Assembly: GCF_900220985.1 (NCBI RefSeq)
Contig: NZ_OCPC01000003.1
Span: 372,001 to 436,000, forward strand
Direction of reading: 5' to 3'
Origin: Parahoeflea halophila
GTDB taxonomy: Bacteria > Pseudomonadota > Alphaproteobacteria > Rhizobiales > Rhizobiaceae
Length of the DNA stretch: 64,000 nucleotides
Each line of letters opens with the position of its first letter. Position 1 is the first letter of the stretch. The notes beneath the pieces are model-generated. The model did not search any database, was not told where the DNA came from, and saw only the letters and a list, made by a program, of their open reading frames with translations. Below are positions 54,433-64,000 of the stretch, in pieces. The translations under genes and the position numbers were made by a program.

Positions 54433-54610
54433 GGCGCGGCCAAGTCTCCGGGAGATATGGAGCGCGGGATGCGCGTCTGATTGTGGTTGAATTCATTAGC
54501 GCTTCGCGGCTGCCGCGGCAAGCGCCTCACTTCAGCCACGCTTGCGGGCAAAAATTGACCCGGGGGGCAGATGAGACCAAACAGGTTTCACTTTGCGAAG
54601 GAGATCCGCC

Positions 54611-55051
54611 ATGGCGGCAGACACCCAACCGATGCCGATGCAAGGCTTGCCCAGGCCTGCACCTGAGCACAGGACTGCACAGGCTCACAGTTCCTCCCGA
54701 CTTCAAAAAGAGCACACGCCCGCACGGACAACACCGCTGGCGCTGGAACTGGTCGAGCTCGAGCTTGCACTCGATCTCAGCGACATCGCCGACCGCGGAT
54801 TTTCCGACGCCGTGCGCGATGCAGCCAGGGAGATCGGGGGCGAATACCTGTTCGACCTCCCTGCTTCCGGACTTGTCGAGGATGCACAGCGGATCGCGGT
54901 TGTCTGCCTGTCGCGCGATCAGGGCGGACGCTTCGGGCTGGTTTTGCTCAGCAGCAATGGCGACCGGGTAGAAGCGGTCGAGGCGGATGAATCAACATTG
55001 GGCCTGGTCCAGTTTGCCCGGGCCTTCGTTTCGGTGCTGGAAAAACTTTGA
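54611..55051 (+). CDS. Hypothetical protein
   Basis: The product is 146 residues. A Pro/Gln/Arg-rich N-terminal third (MAADTQPMPMQGLPRPAPEH) is followed by a more ordered part with LALELVELELALDLSDIADR, LPASGLVEDAQRIAVVCLS and SNGDRVEAVEADESTLGLVQ. There are no cysteine pairs or membrane helices, and I recognise no domain. The ATG at 54611 follows AAGGAG seven bases upstream, a strong ribosome-binding site, which supports real expression. It lies 76 bases before the aconitase X genes on the same strand. Confidence 0.65.
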   Translation: MAADTQPMPMQGLPRPAPEHRTAQAHSSSRLQKEHTPARTTPLALELVELELALDLSDIADRGFSDAVRDAAREIGGEYLFDLPASGLVEDAQRIAVVCLSRDQGGRFGLVLLSSNGDRVEAVEADESTLGLVQFARAFVSVLEKL

Positions 55052-55126
55052 GCGCCGGCTCCCAGCCTTTTCGAGAAGCGGCGTAGCGGTTAGTGTCCCG
55101 CCGAAGGCAGGCGGCGGGGATGAGCA

Positions 55127-56368
55127 GTGGAGCTGAGTACAACCGACCACGAGATTCTTGACGGCGACCACGGCCCCGCCGCTGCGGATGCAATGCAGCT
55201 GGTATTGAGATTTGCCGAAGCGGTCGGCGCGCCCCGCTTGCTGGCCTGCGCCAGCGCTCATGTCGACGGCTGCCTCTATCACGGCCAGGCGAGCCTGGAT
55301 TTTGTTGAACGGTTCGTGGCTCTCAAGGGCCGGGTCAAGGTTCCCACCACGCTCAATGTCGGGTCGGTCGACCTCATCCATCCAGAGCTGTTCATCGGAG
55401 ATGCAGAGCTCGGCGCTGCCGGCCGGCGGCTGATGGAAGCGCATGTCGACCTTGGCTGCACGCCGAGCTTTACCTGCGCACCGTACCAGACCCTGCTCCG
55501 GCCGCGGTTCGGGGATCAACTCGCCTGGGCAGAATCCAACGCCATCGTGTTTGCCAATTCGGTGATCGGCGCACGGACCAACCGTTACGGGGACTTCATC
55601 GATCTTGCCTGCGCGCTTACGGGCCGGGTGCCGGATTACGGGCTGCACCGCCGCGAGAACCGGCGCGCCCGGGTGGTCGTGGACATCGATGGTTTTGAAC
55701 ATGCCGGGCCGGATCAGGCCGGCGGCCTCGCGGTTGCCGCGGGGCTCTTCGTCGGCAAACATTGCGGCGATGCCATCGCCGCGATCACCGGCCTGCCCCG
55801 ATCAACCAGCGAAGACGATCTCAAGGCGCTCGGTGCCGCGGCGGCATCAGCTGGCAGCGTTGCCATGTTTCATGCAGTCGGCCTGACACCCGAGGCGCCG
55901 GACCTCAAGACAGCGACCGGCGGACAGGAGGTGCCTGTGGTGGCGCGGCTGGGGCCAGGAGAGGTTTTAAAGATTCTGAAGAATCTCAGCACCGTGCAGG
56001 ATGCTGCCGCGCTGACAGCGGTGGCGCTTGGGACACCACATTTCTCGCTCAGCGAATTCGACCGGCTGATGCCGATGCTCGATCTCGCGCCGTTTGCGGT
56101 TCCGGTCTATATCAACACCGGGCGGCATGAATATGAGCAGCTCAGTCGCGACGGGCAGGCGCAACGACTGGAGGCGGCCGGTGTCACATTGGTGGTAGAC
56201 ACCTGCACCTATGTCACTGCGATCATCCGCGATCTCTCGGGCGCGGTGATGACCAATTCCGGCAAATGGGCCTATTACGCGCCCGGCAATCTCGGTGTCG
56301 ACGTGGCCTTTGGGACACTTGCCGACACGCTTTTGTCGGCCAAGGCCGGGCGGGTGGTCAGAGCATGA
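55127..56368 (+). CDS. Aconitase X catalytic (large) subunit, DUF521
   Basis: The product is 413 residues, starting GTG. It carries the aconitase X landmarks [52 protein letters not shown], the cysteine-containing [14 protein letters not shown] and [10 protein letters not shown], and [14 protein letters not shown]. Non-archaeal two-subunit or fused aconitase X enzymes are iron-sulfur dehydratases acting on cis-3-hydroxy-L-proline; archaeal ones act on phosphomevalonate. Nothing local identifies the substrate, and no hydroxyproline catabolic genes are adjacent. It is followed with a 4-base overlap by the small-subunit gene. Confidence 0.9.
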   Translation: MELSTTDHEILDGDHGPAAADAMQLVLRFAEAVGAPRLLACASAHVDGCLYHGQASLDFVERFVALKGRVKVPTTLNVGSVDLIHPELFIGDAELGAAGRRLMEAHVDLGCTPSFTCAPYQTLLRPRFGDQLAWAESNAIVFANSVIGARTNRYGDFIDLACALTGRVPDYGLHRRENRRARVVVDIDGFEHAGPDQAGGLAVAAGLFVGKHCGDAIAAITGLPRSTSEDDLKALGAAAASAGSVAMFHAVGLTPEAPDLKTATGGQEVPVVARLGPGEVLKILKNLSTVQDAAALTAVALGTPHFSLSEFDRLMPMLDLAPFAVPVYINTGRHEYEQLSRDGQAQRLEAAGVTLVVDTCTYVTAIIRDLSGAVMTNSGKWAYYAPGNLGVDVAFGTLADTLLSAKAGRVVRA

Positions 56369-56784
56369 GCGCGCGCAGCCTGGTATCCGGCAACGCAGCC
56401 GGGCCGGTTCTGGCGCTGGATGAGCCTTTGAGCTTCTGGGGCGGGTTCGACAGCTCGAGCGGCAAAGTCATCGACAGGTTCCACACTCAGCACGGCGCCT
56501 GCCTCAGCGGCACGGTGCTGTTCATGGAACGCGGCCGCGGCTCGTCCTCCGGGGCGTCCGTGCTGGCCGAGGCTATCCGGCTGGGGACGGCGCCAGCGTC
56601 AATCATCCTGCTCGACGAGGATGCCATCATCACCACCGGTGCGCTTGTGGCGCAGATGCTCTACGGGATCGACTGTCCGGTGGTGGCGATCAAGGACCGG
56701 GCCGCGTGGGAACGGCTCTCCGCCCTGCCCCGCCTTGCTGTCGAAGCCGGAGCAGAAAGGCTTGTCATCACTCCGCCGGAATAA
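56365..56784 (+). CDS. Aconitase X small (swivel) subunit, DUF126
   Basis: The product is 139 residues and matches the swivel domain that pairs with the large subunit: [61 protein letters not shown] and CPVVAIKD. The start at 56365 overlaps the large-subunit stop (ATGA), fixing the order and coupling. Its end overlaps the convergent YeeE/YedE gene by 17 bases. Confidence 0.92.
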   Translation: MSARSLVSGNAAGPVLALDEPLSFWGGFDSSSGKVIDRFHTQHGACLSGTVLFMERGRGSSSGASVLAEAIRLGTAPASIILLDEDAIITTGALVAQMLYGIDCPVVAIKDRAAWERLSALPRLAVEAGAERLVITPPE

Positions 56785-57856
56785 CCTGGGCTGTGCCTGC
56801 CTGTTGGCGCACTGTCGAGCGCAGCACCAGCTGGGCCAACGCCGCGCCGGACATCATCGAGGCCAGTCCGAGCAGCGACGAGATGGCGAGCACCGAACCG
56901 CCGGTGAGGCCAGCACCGATGGTGCAGCCGACTGCAAGGATGCCGCCAAAGCCCATCAGCACCGATCCAGCGGCGTAGCGCCAGATCGACGGCACGCCAG
57001 GCTCGGCAAAGGTCGAGATGCGGAATTCGCCCGACAATAGTGCGGCCACGAACGCTCCCACGATTGCACCGATCAGCACACCCTGGTCGAGACCGGCAAA
57101 ACCGCTTTCCAGCGCCAGTTCGCCGGTAGTGGCCAGAGGGCGGATGAAGGACAGGCTTTCGGCCTGGATCGGCTCGAACACCTGGGTCGAAAGCTGCCAG
57201 GTAAAGTACCAGCCGGCGGCCACCGTAAGGCCGATCATGATGCCGCCGAACAGCCTCCAGACCGAGAGCTTTGACCTGAATGCGAAGCCAAGCGCAATGA
57301 CGGCAAGCACACCGCCAAGCGCGGTGCCGGCCCAGCGTTCAAGGCCAGCGTGGACGAGCAGGTCGTTGCCACCAATGGCCGCTGTGCTCCAGAGGCTGCC
57401 GATACCATCACGCAACGGCACAAGCACGCCGCTATAGGTCGCAAGCGCGGTCACACCAATGATGACAATGGAGAAGATGCCGCGCAGATTGCCCGAGGCG
57501 CCGAGCACCAGAAGCCGCGAGACGCAACCGCGCGCCAGCACCATGCCGATGCCGAACAACAGGCCACCGATCAGGGCGCCGGACAGGCTCTGCGCAGTGG
57601 AGAAGAAGCGGGTCTCGTCGACATTGATCATATCGGCGCCGAGCAACAGCTGCACGGCCAGAACGGCGGCGGCAAAACCGGCAGCCCAGGTGGCAAACGG
57701 CTTGAGGTCACTTTCCCCCATGACGGAGAGAACAGCCGAGCGGGTGCAGTAGCGGCTGCGCTGGGCGAAGACGCCGAAGACCAGTCCGAGAACCAGGCCG
57801 CCCACGAGTGCGGTCTGCGGCTCGCCGATGAGGTCGATCAGAGGGACGAGGTCCAT
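56768..57856 (-). CDS. YeeE/YedE family transporter (thiosulfate/sulfur uptake type)
   Basis: The product is about 362 residues with some ten hydrophobic segments. Family members such as TsuA import thiosulfate using conserved cysteines. Cysteines are visible in RSRYCTRSAVLS, VLARGCVSRLLVLG and AVGCTIGAGLTGG, at the places such cysteines occupy. This version is full-length, a fused tandem form. I chose the ATG at 57856 because GGAG lies 9 bases upstream; ATG 57880 lacks one. Its stop overlaps the aconitase X small subunit by 17 bases on the opposite strand. Confidence 0.88.
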   Translation of the reverse strand: MDLVPLIDLIGEPQTALVGGLVLGLVFGVFAQRSRYCTRSAVLSVMGESDLKPFATWAAGFAAAVLAVQLLLGADMINVDETRFFSTAQSLSGALIGGLLFGIGMVLARGCVSRLLVLGASGNLRGIFSIVIIGVTALATYSGVLVPLRDGIGSLWSTAAIGGNDLLVHAGLERWAGTALGGVLAVIALGFAFRSKLSVWRLFGGIMIGLTVAAGWYFTWQLSTQVFEPIQAESLSFIRPLATTGELALESGFAGLDQGVLIGAIVGAFVAALLSGEFRISTFAEPGVPSIWRYAAGSVLMGFGGILAVGCTIGAGLTGGSVLAISSLLGLASMMSGAALAQLVLRSTVRQQAGTAQVIPAE

Positions 57857-58036
57857 TGCTTCAATCTCCGTGAATTGCATCTGTAAAATACAATACGTTG
57901 AGACCCATTGGAGGGGCCGGACTTACAGCCCGGACACTCCGACAGGTTTTTTCTTCCTCAATAACGAGCTTTCTTGGAACGCAATTCCTTGCGGGGATAT
58001 ATCACCGCACTGAAGCTCCGCCGCTTCTCCGCTCGA

Positions 58037-60709
<2,673 letters not shown>

Positions 60710-61178
60710 CAGTCGACCTTCCTCGTCCAATACCGGCCTCGTCCGAAACCGCCACCGCTGCCAGTCCGAGGCTGCCATTACCGGTTTTCCGGGCGGCGGC
60801 CGAACCGGCAGGACGCAGTTTTCCATAACCCCTGTCTGGGGTGCTTAGCGTATGAGACGTGAATTACAATGCGCAATCTTGCCAATAAGCCGACTAAATC
60901 GATCAAACCAGCCCACGCGCGGCAAGAGTTTCGCTGTCACATTCGGGGCCTTTCAAGGCGAGTGCCGAGCAGTGGCAATACCCGCAGTTCTAAGGCAGCT
61001 GTCACGGGGCATCACCAGAAGCAACGCAAAGTGATGGCATCGGCAAGGTTTTCCCGGCCATCGGAAAAACTCACACTGGACCCGGCAAGCACAGCGCATT
61101 AACAGGAGACGATTCCGGCCGCCTTGAGGGCTCGCGGGCGGAAACCGGATCCGGTGAGAGCCCCGAGGCACTTGCATC
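60710..61178. other. Divergent spacer between ppdK and DegT-type gene (469 bases)
   Basis: The longest gene-free stretch of the window. It must hold both promoters. Two similar motifs, GCTGTCACATTCGGGGC near 60930 and GCTGTCACGGGGC near 60999, are direct repeats of the same core. No reliable gene, sRNA or terminator stands out, although small frames cross it on the plus strand. Confidence 0.4.
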
Positions 61179-62321
61179 ATGTCGTCTGCACCCCTTCAAC
61201 CAGTCCCCTTCGTTGATCTCGGCGCCCAGAAGCTGCGCATCAGGGACCGTGTCGATGCAGCCATAAGTGCAGTGCTGGATCATGGTCAGTTCATTATGGG
61301 GCCCGAGGTTGCAGAGCTTGAATCGCAGCTCGCAGCTCATTGCGGCGCCAGCCACGCCATCGCCTGCTCCTCGGGCACGGACGCGCTGGCAATGGTGCTG
61401 ATGGCCAAGAACGTGCGTCCGGGACAGGCGATCTTCTGCCCGGCCTTTACCTTTGTTGCGACCGCCGAAGTGGTGGCCTGGCTTGGGGCGCATGTCTGGT
61501 TTGTCGATGTCGACGCAGACACCTTCAACATGGATCCCGCTTCGCTTGAAACAGCCATTGCTGATGCACGCGACGCAGGTCACGAGCCGGTGGGCGTGAT
61601 CCCGGTCGATCTGTTCGGGGTGCCGGCCGATTACGACGCGGTTTCGAAAATCGCTTCGCGCGAAGGGCTGTGGGTGCTCGGTGACGGCGCGCAGTCCTAT
61701 GGCGCGCGCTATCACAACCGCCGGGTCGGGACGCTGGCGATGGCGACGGCGACCAGCTTCTTCCCGGCCAAGCCGCTTGGCGCTTACGGGGATGGCGGCG
61801 CGATCTTCACCGACGATGCCGAGCTCGCCGAGGTGCTGCGCTCGATCCTGTTTCACGGCAAGGGCGCCAACCAGTATGACAATGTGCGCGTCGGTATGAC
61901 CGGCCGCATCGACACCATGCAGGCGGCGATCCTGATCGAGAAGCTGAGGATCTTCGACGACGAAATCGAAGCCCGCAACCGGATTGCCGCGCGCTACACA
62001 TCGCTGCTCAAGAACCATGTCGCCACGCCGGTGGTGCCGGAAGGGCTGCAGTCGGTCTGGGCGCAGTACACCATCAAGCTGCCGGAAGCCGCCGACCGCG
62101 ACGCCATCCAGACCAGGATGAAAAACGAAGGTGTGCCGAGTGCGGTCTACTACGCCAAGCCGCTGCACCGCCAGGATGCCTATAGCCACCACGGCATCGC
62201 CGGTGGCGAACTGCCTGTGACGGACATGCTGGCCGGCAGCGTTCTCAGCCTGCCGATGCATCCCTACCTGGACGACGAAACCCAGGACCGGGTGGTCAAC
62301 GCGCTGATAGTGGCACTGTAA
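61179..62321 (+). CDS. DegT/DnrJ/EryC1 family sugar aminotransferase
   Basis: The PLP enzyme probably adds an amino group to a nucleotide-activated keto-sugar in envelope polysaccharide synthesis. The product is 380 residues. The PLP lysine is K198 in SFFPAKPLGAYGDGGAI, preceded by D169/Q172 in VLGDGAQSYGARY, and the N-terminal block is VPFVDLGAQKLRIRD. The DLGAQ and PAKPLGAYGDGGA forms resemble WbpE/WlbC-like enzymes. No other polysaccharide gene is near. The ATG at 61179 follows GAGGCAC. Its end overlaps the convergent alpha/beta hydrolase gene by 26 bases. Confidence 0.92.
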   Translation: MSSAPLQPVPFVDLGAQKLRIRDRVDAAISAVLDHGQFIMGPEVAELESQLAAHCGASHAIACSSGTDALAMVLMAKNVRPGQAIFCPAFTFVATAEVVAWLGAHVWFVDVDADTFNMDPASLETAIADARDAGHEPVGVIPVDLFGVPADYDAVSKIASREGLWVLGDGAQSYGARYHNRRVGTLAMATATSFFPAKPLGAYGDGGAIFTDDAELAEVLRSILFHGKGANQYDNVRVGMTGRIDTMQAAILIEKLRIFDDEIEARNRIAARYTSLLKNHVATPVVPEGLQSVWAQYTIKLPEAADRDAIQTRMKNEGVPSAVYYAKPLHRQDAYSHHGIAGGELPVTDMLAGSVLSLPMHPYLDDETQDRVVNALIVAL

Positions 62322-63300
62322 TATCCTGGTCCGACGGCCCGACAGCCACCGGCTGTCGGGCTACGGCCGCCATCCGCCGGATAAAGTCGGCGCAGGCCTC
62401 CGGTGCGGTGATGAGAAGCATATGCCCGCAACCGGGCACTTCCTCGAACTCAAGCCCATGGGCCTGCATGGGCCGTCCGTGCTGAGCCGGCGAGAGCAAC
62501 GCATCCTCCGCCGCGAAGAGAATCCCGCCCGGAACTCTTAGGTCAGCTGCGTAACGGGCTTCCTGGGCGGGCATAGACCGGGTCACTCCGTGCAAGTCGG
62601 CCGAGGCTCCGATGAAGGACGAAGGCCGCATGCCAAGAACGCCGCCTCCCCGGATGAGAAAATCTGCAGGTGCCTTTTCCGGTGCGAAGACCTGCGAGAC
62701 GACCGTCGCGCTGGTCAGCTTTGCGATCGGGACGGAAATCGTGTTGCCAATCAGCCGGCGGAGAACCGCTGACCGGATCACCAGGGGCTTGAAGACGTCA
62801 GGTGGTCCCGGCATGGCTGCCGTGAGCGGGCTCAGCAGTGCCAGCGCACCTATCCGGTTACCCTGGTCAAGGGCTATTGCCAGCGACAGCGCACCGCCAA
62901 GGGAATGGCCTACCAGAACCGGCCGCTCGATACCGAGCTTGTCAAGGAACTCGCCGATCATCGCAGCCTGGGCAGGCAATTCCGCCAATTCGTCGCGGTC
63001 GCGGGTGGAGTAGCCGGACCCGGGCCGGTCGATGGTGATCACCCTGAAATCGGAAGCCAAATGGTCGGCGAGTGCATAGCTGAAATTGTGCATGTTGCCG
63101 GCGAGACCGTGGATCAGAACCAGCGGCTGACCATCGCGGGGCCCCTCATCGGTGTAGTGGATCACGCCGCCTGTCACCGGAATGCGCTGCCCTGCGGCGG
63201 GAACAGCTTTCTCCGCCCTGGCTGCGATACTTCTCGTCCAGAGCCAACCGACAGCGAGCAAGGCCAAAAGAACAAACAGAATCCAGAAAACAAAAGTCAT
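62296..63300 (-). CDS. Alpha/beta fold hydrolase
   Basis: The product is 334 residues. An N-terminal helix (FVFWILFVLLALLAVGWLW) anchors it in the membrane. The hydrolase part has VLIHGLAGNMHNFSYALADH, the nucleophile S133 in VLVGHSLGGALSLA, the acid region in FAAEDALLSPAQ and a histidine in VPGCGHMLLI. The start at 63300 is the ATG next to the helix. The substrate is unknown; family members include esterases and haloperoxidase-like enzymes. Confidence 0.9.
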   Translation of the reverse strand: MTFVFWILFVLLALLAVGWLWTRSIAARAEKAVPAAGQRIPVTGGVIHYTDEGPRDGQPLVLIHGLAGNMHNFSYALADHLASDFRVITIDRPGSGYSTRDRDELAELPAQAAMIGEFLDKLGIERPVLVGHSLGGALSLAIALDQGNRIGALALLSPLTAAMPGPPDVFKPLVIRSAVLRRLIGNTISVPIAKLTSATVVSQVFAPEKAPADFLIRGGGVLGMRPSSFIGASADLHGVTRSMPAQEARYAADLRVPGGILFAAEDALLSPAQHGRPMQAHGLEFEEVPGCGHMLLITAPEACADFIRRMAAVARQPVAVGPSDQDITVPLSAR

Positions 63301-63418
63301 GAAATCCCCCAGCACGTCTTTGAAACGTCAGGATAGACCTGAGCCGCAGAGCAGAAGTATCTGCATTGGGTAAAAGCGGTCAATCCATTTGCAAGCGGCA
63401 ACGCCAGCACGGATAGGT

Positions 63419-64000
63419 TTAACCAGCGTCGCGCATCTGTTCGGCTGTCTGCAGGTCTACGGACACCAGCTGGCTCACGCCCTGCTCGGCCATGGTCACG
63501 CCGAACAGGCGGTTCATGCGGGCCATGGTGATCGGATTGTGTGTGATGATGACGAAGCGGGTCTCGGTGGAGGCTGCCATTTCGTCCATCAGGTTGCAAA
63601 AGCGCTCGACATTGTGGTCGTCGAGCGGCGCGTCGACCTCGTCAAGCACGCAGATCGGCGCCGGGTTGGTCAAAAACACCGCGAAGATCAGGGCCATAGC
63701 AGTCAGCGCCTGTTCGCCGCCCGACAGCAGCGTCATGGTCTGCGGCTTCTTGCCCGGCGGTCGCGCAAGGATCTCGAGACCGGCTTCCAGCGGATCGTCG
63801 GATTCGATGAGCTGCAGTTCCGCTGTGCCGCCACCGAACAGATGGGTGAACAGGCGTTGGAACTGGGCATTGACGATGTCGAAGGCGACGAGCAGCCGGT
63901 CGCGGCCTTCCTTGTTCAGGCTCTGGATGCCGGCGCGCAGTTTCTTGATCGCGTCGATGACGTCCTCGCGTTCCGTGACAATCAGATTGAGCCGGTCGGA
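63419..64000 (-). CDS. smc: Chromosome segregation protein SMC (C-terminal part, cut by window end)
   Basis: This is the last 193 residues of SMC, the cohesin/condensin-like ATPase that organises chromosomes. Visible are the end of the coiled coil and head entry ([20 protein letters not shown]), [20 protein letters not shown], the signature [20 protein letters not shown], Walker [20 protein letters not shown] and the switch [20 protein letters not shown]. The gene reads off the window's right end, so the N-terminal Walker A head and most of the coiled coil are outside. SMC proteins normally act with ScpA and ScpB. Confidence 0.96.
   Translation of the reverse strand, partial: SDRLNLIVTEREDVIDAIKKLRAGIQSLNKEGRDRLLVAFDIVNAQFQRLFTHLFGGGTAELQLIESDDPLEAGLEILARPPGKKPQTMTLLSGGEQALTAMALIFAVFLTNPAPICVLDEVDAPLDDHNVERFCNLMDEMAASTETRFVIITHNPITMARMNRLFGVTMAEQGVSQLVSVDLQTAEQMRDAG

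Noticed and set aside
39330-56784. Partial mevalonate pathway (aconitase X as phosphomevalonate dehydratase plus IPP isomerase)
   Set aside because: The genes are about 16 kb apart, no mevalonate kinase, HMG-CoA or decarboxylase gene is present, and bacterial aconitase X is better linked to cis-3-hydroxy-L-proline.

Overview
The window is about 64 kb of GC-rich DNA from an alphaproteobacterium, most likely of the order Rhizobiales (a Hoeflea- or Sinorhizobium-like organism; the genus is a guess). The evidence is a betI-betC-betB-betA operon with choline sulfatase, a Rhizobium-type asparaginase II, an FnrN-type Fnr regulator with its cysteine ligands, an HWE-family histidine kinase, pyruvate phosphate dikinase and tRNAs with encoded CCA ends. 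It reads as ordinary, compact chromosome. I saw no integrase, transposase, CRISPR array, phage block or plasmid replication gene.

Layout. 1-4.3 kb: the tail of a TetR regulator, a LysE-type exporter, a small anchored acidic protein, Fe/Mn superoxide dismutase, cytochrome c' and a diheme cytochrome c. 4.3-7.0 kb: two tandem paralogous TadG-like proteins with von Willebrand A domains. 7.2-16 kb: oligopeptidase B, asparaginase II, a transglycosylase-like protein with an EF-hand-like loop, an SDR-thiolase pair, a GST, and a small secreted protein followed by an L,D-transpeptidase lipoprotein. 16-21.4 kb: the betICBA operon, which turns choline-O-sulfate and choline into glycine betaine. 21.5-25.8 kb: sulfate assimilation (cysQ, divergent from cysH-cysD-cysN). 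26-29.8 kb: an orphan multi-PAS HWE kinase divergent from soluble transhydrogenase sthA. 29.9-33.3 kb: a zinc uptake locus, znuC-znuB-zur divergent from znuA, with histidine-rich expansions in ZnuA and ZnuC and an inverted repeat between them. 33.5-39.9 kb: a DUF808 membrane protein, an RND efflux pump with its adaptor, and IPP isomerase. 39.9-44.8 kb: an MFS transporter, tRNA-Pro, a MoaB/Mog protein, a GMC oxidoreductase and FnrN. 45-51 kb: an ABC-type export system (ATPase, FtsX-type permease, adaptor) behind an Fnr-type box, then a copper-delivery operon (small Cys/His protein, PCuAC, SCO1). 51-58 kb: a cupin, tRNA-Gln, BioY, a metallo-beta-lactamase-fold hydrolase, a DUF1499 protein, a small unknown protein, a two-subunit aconitase X and a YeeE/YedE transporter. 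58-64 kb: pyruvate phosphate dikinase, a DegT-type aminotransferase, an alpha/beta hydrolase and the end of SMC.

The themes are osmoprotection, metal homeostasis (zinc and copper), sulfur uptake and reduction, and adaptation to low oxygen. I did not find a system I can confidently call undescribed. The best candidates for a second look are the 45-bp tandem repeat inside znuA, the duplicated VWA/TadG-like pair, the copper trio beside an Fnr-controlled exporter, the EF-hand transglycosylase in a gene-poor patch, and the two-subunit aconitase X of uncertain substrate.
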